Of a stretch of 30,207 nt of DNA, positions 1 through 7,105 are shown piece after piece. Below the pieces are notes generated by a model. The model searched no databases. It was not told the origin of the DNA and saw nothing but the letters and a program-made list of their open reading frames with translations. The position numbers were made by a program, and so were the translations under genes. Numbering within the stretch: the first letter of the stretch is position 1; every line of letters begins with the position of its first letter. Source of the DNA: CAYJLC01 sp964370735 (GTDB lineage: Bacteria; Bacillota; Clostridia; Oscillospirales; Butyricicoccaceae); contig CAYJLC010000025.1 in assembly GCA_964370735.1 (NCBI GenBank), forward strand, positions 1-30,207. The letters are read 5' to 3'.

Positions 1-23
1 TCATAATCAACTTCGTTTGTCAA
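1..23 (-). promoter_or_regulatory. Strong sigma-A promoter P1 (partial, cut by window edge)
   Basis: On the minus strand TTGACA lies at 18-23 and the 17-bp spacer fills 1-17, so the -10 box would start just outside the window. Upstream of the -35 sits an A-rich block shared with P2 and P3. It points left, out of the window, and is the most downstream member of a tandem stack. The -10 itself is not visible. Confidence 0.6.
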
Positions 24-91
24 CAACTTTTTTTGATTTCTCTCAAGTTATTTTTTCAAACTAACCGAAGCATTTCTGCGACAGTTATTAT

Positions 92-120
92 ATTATATCA
101 TAACTTTCATTTCATGTCAA
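92..120 (-). promoter_or_regulatory. Strong sigma-A promoter P2, leftward
   Basis: On the minus strand this is a perfect consensus: TTGACA at 115-120, a 17-bp spacer, and TATAAT at 92-97. It is followed by ATAATAACTGTCGC, which also follows P3. An A-rich UP-like block lies upstream. It points left with P1, P3 and P4. Confidence 0.85.
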
Positions 121-199
121 GAACTATTTTTGATTTCTCTCAAGTTCTACTTTTCACTTTCCTAATCGTTATCACCATCGCCTCAGCGACAGTTATTAT

Positions 200-228
200 A
201 TAATACCACAGTTGCGACCGTTTGTCAA
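200..228 (-). promoter_or_regulatory. Strong sigma-A promoter P3, leftward
   Basis: On the minus strand TTGACA lies at 223-228, then a 17-bp spacer, then TATTAT at 200-205. The sequence after the -10 (ATAATAACTGTCGC) repeats that of P2, and the upstream A-rich block repeats that of P1 and P2. The copying of promoter plus flank is typical of stacked stable-RNA promoters. Confidence 0.82.
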
Positions 229-304
229 CAACTTTTTTCGACATTCTTCAAGTTTTTTTCTTTCGACTTATTGTCTTAGTTTCCCTCTCGAAGAGTGCTC
301 ACCT

Positions 305-333
305 ATATTATCACATATATACCCCATTGTCAA
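305..333 (-). promoter_or_regulatory. Sigma-A promoter P4, leftward, outermost of the stack
   Basis: On the minus strand TTGACA lies at 328-333, then a 17-bp spacer, then TAATAT at 305-310. It lacks the repeated flanking blocks of P1-P3 but keeps their spacing of about 105 bp. Its -35 is only 34 bp from the -35 of the divergent metA promoter. Confidence 0.75.
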
Positions 334-367
334 CAGTTTTATTGTTATTTTGTCGAAAAAGTTTTCA

Positions 368-396
368 TTGATATTTTATACTACTTTTGCTATACT
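368..396 (+). promoter_or_regulatory. Promoter of metA
   Basis: TTGATA at 368-373, a 17-bp spacer and TATACT at 391-396. Transcription would start near 403, leaving a leader of about 20 nt. That leader holds just the AGGAGG site at 409-414, seven bases before the ATG at 422. There is no room for an S-box or T-box leader. Confidence 0.7.
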
Positions 397-421
397 TATA
401 ATAACAAAAGGAGGAACTTAT

Positions 422-1357
422 ATGCCTATTAATGTATCTGAAAATTTACCAGCAGTTAAGACCTTGCAAAATGAGAATATCTTTGTTTTAACTAAATCAC
501 GCGCCATCCATCAAGATATCCGCCCTCTTAATATGCTTATTTTAAATTTAATGCCTACCAAAATTGAAACTGAAACCCAGATTTTGCGTTTATTATCTAA
601 TACCCCCCTACAAATCGAGGTTGACTTTTTACAGACTAACACTTATAAATCAAAGAATACTTGCGACGAGCACCTTGCTACCTTTTATAATGTATTCGAC
701 GATATAAAGCATAAGAAATATGATGGTTTCATTTTAACAGGTGCACCAGTGGAACAAATGGACTATTCCGATGTATCTTATATAGATGAACTTCGTGACA
801 TATTAAATTGGTGTGAAACTAATGTTTACTCTTCATTATTTATATGTTGGGGAGCGATGGTTGGTCTTAATCATTATTATAATATACCAAAAGAGAATTA
901 CTCTGATAAATTATCAGGTGTTTTCAAGCAATATATAAAGAAAGACTTCGAGCCTATTTTCCGTTGTTTCGACGATGTATTCTTAATGCCTCATTCTAGG
1001 TTTTCTGGAGTTAATCGAAAAATAGTAAAATCCACTGAGGGAATAGACCTACTTGCAGGTTCTGATAAAACTGGTCCTTCTATAATAGCAAGCACCGACA
1101 GACGTAAGTTTTTTATAACTGGACATTTAGAATATGATATGGAAACCTTAAAAGGTGAGTATTTTAGAGATTTAGCAAAGAATGAAAATACAAAAGTCCC
1201 AGAAAACTATTTTCTATATGATAACCCAGATAATAATATTGCTGTTTCTTGGAGTTCGCACGCAGGTTTATTCTTTTCAAACTGGATAAATCTTGTTTAT
1301 CAAAACACATTATTCAATCTTGATGATTTACCTAAACTATATGGTGATAATAAATGA
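422..1357 (+). CDS. metA: Homoserine O-acetyltransferase, MetA family
   Basis: This cytoplasmic enzyme acylates the hydroxyl of L-homoserine in the first committed step of methionine synthesis. The 311-aa length is usual for the family. The catalytic set falls at the classic positions: Cys142 in FICWGAM, and His235 with Glu237 in ITGHLEYD. Residue 111, after TGAPV, is Glu. In characterised MetA proteins Glu111 goes with acetyl-CoA use and Gly111 with succinyl-CoA, so acetyltransferase activity is inferred despite the common 'succinyltransferase' label. The ATG at 422 is chosen over an open extension back to 212 because AGGAGG lies seven bases before it and family similarity begins there with MPINV. 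The next gene overlaps its stop by 4 bp. No riboswitch leader is visible. Confidence 0.96.
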   Translation: MPINVSENLPAVKTLQNENIFVLTKSRAIHQDIRPLNMLILNLMPTKIETETQILRLLSNTPLQIEVDFLQTNTYKSKNTCDEHLATFYNVFDDIKHKKYDGFILTGAPVEQMDYSDVSYIDELRDILNWCETNVYSSLFICWGAMVGLNHYYNIPKENYSDKLSGVFKQYIKKDFEPIFRCFDDVFLMPHSRFSGVNRKIVKSTEGIDLLAGSDKTGPSIIASTDRRKFFITGHLEYDMETLKGEYFRDLAKNENTKVPENYFLYDNPDNNIAVSWSSHAGLFFSNWINLVYQNTLFNLDDLPKLYGDNK

Positions 1358-2202
1358 AATTTGCCTTCTTAACAGATATACATGGAAATTACGCTGCTTT
1401 TAAAGAATGTATACATTATATAGAGCAGAATAATTATGATAGAATTTTTCTATTAGGTGATTATATCACCGACGGACCATACCCACAAAAGACTATGGAA
1501 ATTTTATATAAATTAAAAAAAGATAGTCGTGTGACTATCCTTCGTGGAAATCGCGAGGAGTATATGCTTGATTTCGATAAGTCTACTGAAAAAAACTGGT
1601 CATATAATACTCAAACAGGTTCACTTTTATATACCTATAATAATTTAACTAAAGAGGATTTAGATTTTTTCAGCAGTCTGCCATCTTCTTTAGAGGTAGA
1701 AATTGACGGTATAAAGCCTTTTACAATTTGTCATGCATCATATTTGAATAGTCGTGAACTTTTATTTAAAGGCTTTGACAATACAAACACAATGCTAGAA
1801 AACCTTAAAACCGACTATGTTTTCGCAGGTCATACTCATAATCCTTTTATATATGAGTATAAAGGCAAAATTTTTGTAAAATGTGGTTCAGTAGGTCAAC
1901 CGACAAATTACCAAACAAAGGCGCAGTTTACCGAGGCAATCTGGAACGGCGAAAGTTTTGATATAGAATTTATTTATATAGATTATAATGTAAATGCATT
2001 TATCGGCGATTTTTTTGCAAGTGGCTTTGTAGCTAAAAGTGGATTTTGGGGTAAAAGTGTTATTAAAAATCTAGAAACCGGCGAAGGATATCCGAATTTT
2101 ATGCTAACACTAGCAAATTCCATTGCATTAAATGAAGGAGTAGTAACAGAAGAACGACATTTTATTAACGCTGCTGAAAAATTAAACATAAGCACCACCT
2201 GA
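1354..2202 (+). CDS. Calcineurin-like metallophosphoesterase, YfcE/MJ0936-type
   Basis: A 282-aa cytoplasmic phosphoesterase of the metallophosphatase superfamily. Metal-binding motifs are visible in order: DIHGN near residue 8, GDYITDGP near 35, RGNRE near 65, CHAS near 126 and GHTHNPF near 159. These make up the usual two-metal site. The physiological substrate cannot be read from sequence; relatives act on small phosphodiesters or nucleotides. It starts inside the end of metA (ATGA overlap), so the two genes are probably translationally coupled, although no pathway link to methionine is known to me. Its last codons and TGA stop run into an 8-bp repeat, so the extreme C-terminus (ISTT) may have been changed by repeat growth. 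Confidence 0.85.
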   Translation: MKFAFLTDIHGNYAAFKECIHYIEQNNYDRIFLLGDYITDGPYPQKTMEILYKLKKDSRVTILRGNREEYMLDFDKSTEKNWSYNTQTGSLLYTYNNLTKEDLDFFSSLPSSLEVEIDGIKPFTICHASYLNSRELLFKGFDNTNTMLENLKTDYVFAGHTHNPFIYEYKGKIFVKCGSVGQPTNYQTKAQFTEAIWNGESFDIEFIYIDYNVNAFIGDFFASGFVAKSGFWGKSVIKNLETGEGYPNFMLTLANSIALNEGVVTEERHFINAAEKLNISTT

Positions 2203-2218
2203 CCACCTGACCACCTGA
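2195..2218. repeat. Three tandem copies of CCACCTGA
   Basis: The unit CCACCTGA occurs at 2195-2202, 2203-2210 and 2211-2218. The first copy supplies the TGA stop of the phosphoesterase gene, and the last copy runs into the first 78-bp unit. Slippage here would not move the stop, since the first TGA always ends the frame. Confidence 0.9.
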
Positions 2219-2557
2219 CGTGGACGCATTTGCTTCGCAGAGTTTCGACGAATTTTTCGGAAAATCAAAATTGCCTGTCGGTGCTACCGACCCTGACGTG
2301 CACGCAATTGCTTCGCATAGTTTCGACGAAGTTTTCAAAAAACCAAATTGCCTGTCGGTGCTACCGACCCTGACGTGCACGCAATTGCTACGCAGAGTTT
2401 CGACGAATTTTTCGGAAAATCAAAATTGCCTGTCGGTGCTACCGACCCTGACGTGGACGCATTTGCTTCGCAGAGTTTCGACGAATTTTTCGGAAAATCA
2501 AAATTGCCTGTCGGTGCTACCGACCCTGACGTGCACGCAATTGCTTCACGATAGTTT
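2215..2557. repeat. 78-bp tandem repeat array, four units plus a partial one
   Basis: Units start with CTGACGTG at 2215, 2293, 2370, 2448 and 2526, giving periods of 78, 77, 78 and 78 bp; the fifth unit breaks off after about 30 bp. Each complete unit contains the perfect inverted repeat GTCGGT-gct-ACCGAC and a TTCGACGAA near-palindrome. Units alternate between GTGGACGCATTTG and GTGCACGCAATTG versions, and unit 2 is the most diverged. The array is clearly richer in G+C than its flanks. Open frames cross it in several phases, but the 77-bp unit changes the frame, so coding is unlikely. Function is unknown. Confidence 0.92.
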
Positions 2558-2884
2558 GTCTGTTATTTTGTGAAATTTAAAATCAAACAAGGGACGTTTA
2601 CGTTACTTGCCAATAGCAGCAAGTAACCAAGTGCCATTTAAGGTGTTCCCCCTTAAATATCTCCCCTGTTCGTATTCCTTATATGGCGAAAAATACTTTC
2701 GGCACTCCTTAACCTATGCGTTTCATATCGCAAATTCGCTATCGCTATTTTTTAGAAAATGAGAAATTTCAGTATGCACTTGGGGTGCCTTAAATTTAGC
2801 AAAACCTAGTTTGAAAAAGCCCAATTCCCAAAAACTAAAGCACAATTACTTCGCAACATTTCCCTACCATCTTCTATAAAACAC
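2558..2884. other. Non-coding stretch with two strong hairpins
   Basis: No credible gene is seen in these 327 bases. Two inverted repeats stand out. GTTACTTGC at 2602-2610 pairs with GCAAGTAAC at 2619-2627 (9 bp, 8-nt loop). ATTTAAGG at 2636-2643 pairs with CCTTAAAT at 2651-2658 (8 bp, 7-nt loop). Neither is followed by a long T-run, so they are not classic terminators. The stretch may be the remnant of a mobile or repeated element together with the 78-bp array, or a small structured RNA. I recognise no RNA family. Confidence 0.55.
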
Positions 2885-2886
2885 AA

Positions 2887-2917
2887 AAAGGACACTGCCA
2901 AAAAGGCTGTGTCCTTT
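2887..2917 (-). terminator. Terminator behind the fakA-like gene
   Basis: AAAGGACAC (2887-2895) pairs with GTGTCCTTT (2909-2917). One mismatch and three more pairs extend the stem inward. On the minus strand it follows the stop at 2922 directly and is trailed by TTTTTGTGTTTT. The stem is symmetric enough to act in both directions and may also stop transcription from the metA side. Confidence 0.8.
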
Positions 2918-2921
2918 ATTT

Positions 2922-4571
2922 TTACTCTACCGAAATAAAGAAATAATAAACTGGCTGACCACCATTAATAATAGTTACTTCTAAATCTGGATTCATTTTT
3001 GCAAAAATTTCTGCAACAGAATTTGCAAGTTCCTCATTTGAGTCTTGTCCATAAATAACCGTCACAAATTGACTATCTTCTTTAACCATATCTTTTGCAA
3101 GTTTTTCGCAAACGTGCTCAATTTTTTTATGGCTAGCATTTAATTTGCTTTCCAAAAGCGATAAATATTCGCCTTCTTTAATTTTCTTGCCATCAAATTC
3201 AGAATTTCTTGCAGCATAAGTGATTTGTCCAGAAGTCACTCGTGAAATCGCAGAATTAAACACTTCTGTAAGGTCATCTAATTCCATAGACTCATCATAA
3301 TTTAATAACGCAGAAATCCCCTGTTGAATAGTTTTCGTTGGGATAACAATAACATTTTTCGTATCACAAATCGCTTTCGCTTGTTCTGCAGCCATTATAA
3401 TATTTTTATTATTTGGGAAAACAAACACGTTTTCAGCAGGAACAGAATTTATAATATGAACAATATCGCCAGTAGATGGGTTCATAGTTTGCCCACCATA
3501 AAGAATTCCTTCAACGCCTAAATCTTTAAATATGTCATTAAGCCCTTCACCGGCAGATACCGAAACAAAACCATATTTATTATCATTTGGTGCAATTTCA
3601 GCCTTTAATGTATACGTTTCAGCTTCTTTAACAACTTTTGTGCTATGTTGTTCTCTCATATTTTCAATTTTAATAGATAAAAGCTGACCGAATTTCAAAC
3701 CTTCGGCAAGAGCGATATTCGGCTCATTAGTATGCACATGTACCTTAACAATTTCCTCATCGTCGACAACAACGATACTATCGCCTATTTTCTCTAAAAC
3801 AGAACTTAATTTTGACACAGAACGTCTAGCGTCCTCTTTTTGTGCAATAAATTCTGTACAATATGCAAAAACAATATCTTCTGGATTTATTCCAGCAAAA
3901 TTCTCATTATTTTCAACATTTTCAGTTTTTGTAGGCGCAGTATATTCGATTTCTTTTCCTAAAAATGCAGCTTGCATTCCTTTTAAAATTTCGATATATC
4001 CATAAGCACCTGCATCAACCACGCCTGCTTTTTCTAAAACACTATTTTGAAATTGAGTTTCTTTTAATGCAATATCTGCCATTTCTAAAACAATAACAAA
4101 TACTTCTTCAACCGACATTTCTGGATTTTCATTGCACATATCAAGTGCTTTTTTCGCAGAAACACGCGAAACTGTCAAAATAGTACCTTCGGCTGGTTTC
4201 ATAACAGCAGAATAAGCCGTTTCAACACCAGATACTAAAGCTTTTGCAAAATCAATACCCGTAGCCTCGTCTAATTCTTTCAAATGCTTTGCAATACCTC
4301 TAAATAATAGAGATAAAATAACACCTGAATTCCCTCTAGCACCTCTTAATAATGCTGTCGCAGTTTTACTTACTGCATCTTTTAATGTAGGCTCTGAAAT
4401 ATCTGACATAGCTTTTAAAGCCGAAGACATAGTAAGCGCCATATTTGTACCTGTATCACCGTCAGGAACTGGGAAAACGTTTAAATCGTTAGCTATTTCT
4501 TTAATATTTTCAATAGAAACAGCTCCACCAATTAACATTTTTCTATAAAGTTCACCTGTAATTTTAACCAA
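2922..4571 (-). CDS. DAK2/FakA-like fatty acid kinase (YloV type)
   Basis: A 549-aa protein with the three-part FakA layout. The N-terminal DhaL (DAK2) kinase domain covers about 1-200 and has PVPDGDTGTNM with Asp38 and Asp40, the Mg-binding residues, plus RGARGNSG near 77-83. The middle domain has Cys238 and HVH (278-280), matching the zinc-binding Cys/His/His of FakA. The C-terminal domain runs from about 325. FakA phosphorylates fatty acids held by a FakB (DegV-family) partner, feeding exogenous fatty acids into phospholipid synthesis. No fakB is in this window, so the acyl substrate is inferred from family. Its start lies 2 bp behind the Asp23-family gene, the usual yloU-yloV pairing. A terminator follows. 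Confidence 0.9.
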   Translation of the reverse strand: MVKITGELYRKMLIGGAVSIENIKEIANDLNVFPVPDGDTGTNMALTMSSALKAMSDISEPTLKDAVSKTATALLRGARGNSGVILSLLFRGIAKHLKELDEATGIDFAKALVSGVETAYSAVMKPAEGTILTVSRVSAKKALDMCNENPEMSVEEVFVIVLEMADIALKETQFQNSVLEKAGVVDAGAYGYIEILKGMQAAFLGKEIEYTAPTKTENVENNENFAGINPEDIVFAYCTEFIAQKEDARRSVSKLSSVLEKIGDSIVVVDDEEIVKVHVHTNEPNIALAEGLKFGQLLSIKIENMREQHSTKVVKEAETYTLKAEIAPNDNKYGFVSVSAGEGLNDIFKDLGVEGILYGGQTMNPSTGDIVHIINSVPAENVFVFPNNKNIIMAAEQAKAICDTKNVIVIPTKTIQQGISALLNYDESMELDDLTEVFNSAISRVTSGQITYAARNSEFDGKKIKEGEYLSLLESKLNASHKKIEHVCEKLAKDMVKEDSQFVTVIYGQDSNEELANSVAEIFAKMNPDLEVTIINGGQPVYYFFISVE

Positions 4572-4573
4572 GA

Positions 4574-4939
4574 TTAGATTCCTCCGACTTCGTCAGTCTT
4601 AATAGTTTCAACATAAATATCTATGTTGTTAACATCAATACCAGTCATTTTTTCCACATTATATCTAACTTCGCTGATAATTGATTTACACACCTCATGA
4701 ATATTTACGCCGTATTGACACGCAACGTGCAAAATAATATCTATTCCACCATGTTCATGTTCAAAAATAGAAACACCTTTGCTTTGAGATTCTTTTTTCA
4801 GAAGCTGGATAATTCCATCTGAAATACTTTTAACAGTCATTCCTTTAACACCAAAACAATTTGTAGCAGCATATCCTGCTATTTGAGCGATAACTTCATT
4901 AGTTACAGTGATGTTACCTAATTTACTTTTTACATTCAT
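4574..4939 (-). CDS. Asp23/Gls24 family protein (YloU type)
   Basis: A 121-aa soluble protein of the Asp23/Gls24 family, with the family core LGNITVTNEVIAQIAGYAA near the N-terminus, FGVKGM, and a GGIDIILHVACQYGVNI segment in the middle. Members occur at the membrane or envelope, and some are stress-linked; the biochemical role is unclear. It is first in a two-gene unit with the fakA-like gene, 2 bp apart, as yloU-yloV in many Bacillota. AGGAGGG lies a few bases before the ATG at 4939. The usual neighbour rpmB is absent: upstream is the end of the yhaN-like gene. Confidence 0.88.
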   Translation of the reverse strand: MNVKSKLGNITVTNEVIAQIAGYAATNCFGVKGMTVKSISDGIIQLLKKESQSKGVSIFEHEHGGIDIILHVACQYGVNIHEVCKSIISEVRYNVEKMTGIDVNNIDIYVETIKTDEVGGI

Positions 4940-4965
4940 AAATTTGCCCTCCTATATAATATTAT

Positions 4966-4994
4966 ATTTTAACTCATTTTATTGAAATTTACAA
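4966..4994 (-). promoter_or_regulatory. Candidate promoter of the Asp23/fakA-like pair
   Basis: On the minus strand TTGTAA (4989-4994), a 17-bp spacer, then TAAAAT (4966-4971). A TATAAT-like stretch lies closer to the gene, so the exact -10 is uncertain. The 182-bp gap to the yhaN-like stop holds no hairpin that I can recognise as a terminator. Confidence 0.5.
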
Positions 4995-5121
4995 GTCTTT
5001 TTTGAAAATTTACTCATCATTTACAAAACTTTTATATTTATTAAAAACATTGTTTATCGCGTATTTTGTAAGTTTTCAAGATATTTCGCTTAGTAACCTT
5101 ATATTTTTCTGTATTTTGTCA

Positions 5122-7098
5122 TTAAGTGCGGCAAGTAAACACAATTATTTGACGTTTTTTTGCAATTTTTTCTAATAATTCCATCATTTTTTCTTCTCTT
5201 TTTTTATCATAAAACACAAATGGATCATCTAAAATAATCGGAGTATCTTCCTTTAATAAAACATCGCAAATTGCAAGCCTTAAACACATATAAAGTTGGT
5301 CTTTTGTCCCCTGTGATAACTTCAGCTTATTTAAGAAAATATAGTCGTCTTTCGGTCTTAAAGAGGCATTAAAGTCTTTTTCTAATATAATATCACAATA
5401 TTTTCCGTCTGTTACAAAAGACATATATTCCGACGCTTTCTTCGAAATTTCTGGAGATAAACGCGCAGCTAAGTTCTCATTTGCCTCGTTTATAACCTCG
5501 CTTGCAATTTCTATGCTTTTCAGTTTATTTTCTACATTATATAGCGTATCGTTTGCAATTTTCAGCTTATTTTCAAGTTGATTTAGTGGCAAAATCATTT
5601 CATATTTAAGCTCACAGCGCGAAAGTTCTCGTTTTAGCACATCATAAGAATTTTGCAAATAAATAATTTCATCGTTCAGATTAGAAAGTTCTACTTCTTC
5701 AATTTTAACACTTTCATCATAGCTTAAATCATTTTTTTCTATCGAATATAGAAATTCAAGCGCTTTTTTATATCTTTTATTCACATCATAAGAGTATTTT
5801 ATATGATGAAAAATTTCGTCTTTATTCTCGAGCGAACCCCCACCAATTTTTATAATATCCTCTACCATTAAATCATATTTTTCTTTAAGATTTTTTGCAA
5901 AAAGTGAGTGACTTTGCTCAAGTTTTGCGATATCTTCTTTAAGTCTTGCGATTAATTCATCATATTTTTTATTAACATCAGTATTTTTCGGTTTAGACCC
6001 AATAAAAGCTGATATAAGCGAAATAATCGTAAGTATCGATAAAATCAACGGAATATACCACGAAATATTTGAAACAAATGCGCTAAGTGCCGATAAAACA
6101 CCAAAAATCAGCGCAATAACAAATGATAATTTATTGACTTTAATGTTGGAATTTTCTGAAATCTCCTTCTCTCGTCTGCGATTTAGCTCGTCAATCTCAC
6201 CGTTTAAATTAAGCATTCGCTGATTTGCCTCGACGCGTGTTTCATATTCGCTCTCCAATATTTTCGAATAATTCTGATATGAAATCTCCGCATTTTCGAT
6301 TAAATCCACTTCAAAATAATCACTTTTAAGACTTTCTAAAACTTCCACTGCATCGGCTTTTATAACGTCTGCCCTTGTCTGTGCCTCAACTTTTTTTGCA
6401 GCAACAGCGCGATATCGTTTTTCATATTCTTCCTTTTTGGAATTCAAATTTAAAAAACTAACTTTTTTGCTTTCTGCAAGCTTTAAAATCTCCGTTTCAT
6501 AGATTTTCACGTCTGAAATGTCCTTTAAGATTAACGATACTTCTTCGTTAATCTTCTTCACATCATACTCTTTTGTAATTGCAGATTTCATATTTTTTAA
6601 GTTTTTCATCGCATTTTGATAAGATTTTTCGCTATCACCCGTAGTTGTCAGCGACAAAATCAGCTCATAAAGTTCCTCACTGCTCGAAATTAGTCGATTG
6701 TCGTTCTCGATAAGCGCACTATTTTGGTATGCCTCTTCCGAAACTCCCAAAATCTCACGTCCAATATCGCGTATTTCAAGCTTTTTCTCGCCTAAAAAAA
6801 TCAAAACTTCTTCTTTTTTGCCGCTTTTTTTACGAATAATGGTTAAATCTTCGTGGTCGATAGACAATGTCATCTCGCCTGCATACTCCCCAGAATACAC
6901 ATATTTCGTTTTTTCCGATAAAAAGTCTTTTCGGTCACGTTTTGATGTATTCAGCCCATAAAACATAGTTTTAAGCAGTGAAATAAACGTGGTTTTTCCC
7001 CATTCATTTTCCCTGCAAATAACATTTAACCCATTTTTAAAAACCAATTCTTCGTCTTTTAAAATGCCAAACTTCCCTCTAATTTTTTTTATATACAT
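5122..7098 (-). CDS. YhaN-like AAA/SMC-type ATPase with two membrane helices
   Basis: A 658-aa ATPase split at the two ends as in SbcC/Rad50 proteins. Walker A is ENEWGKTT (30-37), the signature is LSQGT (594-598) and Walker B is PIILDD (620-625). Long coiled-coil stretches flank a hydrophobic pair at about 324-343 and 346-367. Membrane helices inside the coil are a YhaN feature rather than SbcC, as is the ending IVFTC. It is far shorter than B. subtilis YhaN (over 900 aa), so the coiled-coil arms are reduced. It lies 7 bp behind the YhaO/SbcD-like nuclease, so the two probably form one complex that processes DNA ends. Walker A departs from the usual GKS/T context by Trp33. Confidence 0.85.
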   Translation of the reverse strand: MYIKKIRGKFGILKDEELVFKNGLNVICRENEWGKTTFISLLKTMFYGLNTSKRDRKDFLSEKTKYVYSGEYAGEMTLSIDHEDLTIIRKKSGKKEEVLIFLGEKKLEIRDIGREILGVSEEAYQNSALIENDNRLISSSEELYELILSLTTTGDSEKSYQNAMKNLKNMKSAITKEYDVKKINEEVSLILKDISDVKIYETEILKLAESKKVSFLNLNSKKEEYEKRYRAVAAKKVEAQTRADVIKADAVEVLESLKSDYFEVDLIENAEISYQNYSKILESEYETRVEANQRMLNLNGEIDELNRRREKEISENSNIKVNKLSFVIALIFGVLSALSAFVSNISWYIPLILSILTIISLISAFIGSKPKNTDVNKKYDELIARLKEDIAKLEQSHSLFAKNLKEKYDLMVEDIIKIGGGSLENKDEIFHHIKYSYDVNKRYKKALEFLYSIEKNDLSYDESVKIEEVELSNLNDEIIYLQNSYDVLKRELSRCELKYEMILPLNQLENKLKIANDTLYNVENKLKSIEIASEVINEANENLAARLSPEISKKASEYMSFVTDGKYCDIILEKDFNASLRPKDDYIFLNKLKLSQGTKDQLYMCLRLAICDVLLKEDTPIILDDPFVFYDKKREEKMMELLEKIAKKRQIIVFTCRT

Positions 7099-7105
7099 AA
7101 TTCAC

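Larger units (their letters stand above)
17..254 (-). repeat. Diverged direct repeats carrying the promoter boxes
   Basis: Two kinds of block recur. One, at 17-50, 114-148 and 222-254, holds the -35 box and the A-rich sequence behind it. The other, at 79-100 and 186-208, holds the -10 box and ACTGTCGC. The alternation suggests that the stack grew by duplicating an approximately 100-bp promoter module. No gene is present in 1-421. Confidence 0.75.

Noticed and set aside
212..421. Open extension of metA by 70 codons upstream
   Set aside because: It runs back through the metA promoter and the leftward promoter stack, has no ribosome site, and MetA similarity starts exactly at the ATG at 422, which has AGGAGG seven bases before it.
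397..421. S-box or T-box riboswitch before metA
   Set aside because: The predicted leader is only about 20 nt, and no such structure is present upstream of it in the promoter region.
2215..2557. CRISPR array
   Set aside because: The whole 78-bp period is repeated with only slight changes. There are no unique spacers alternating with short repeats, and no cas genes.
2165..2573. Open frames on both strands through the 78-bp array (possible repeat protein)
   Set aside because: The frames are open because the G+C-rich repeat holds few stops. The 77-bp unit makes one frame read different phases of the repeat, and no ribosome site is found.
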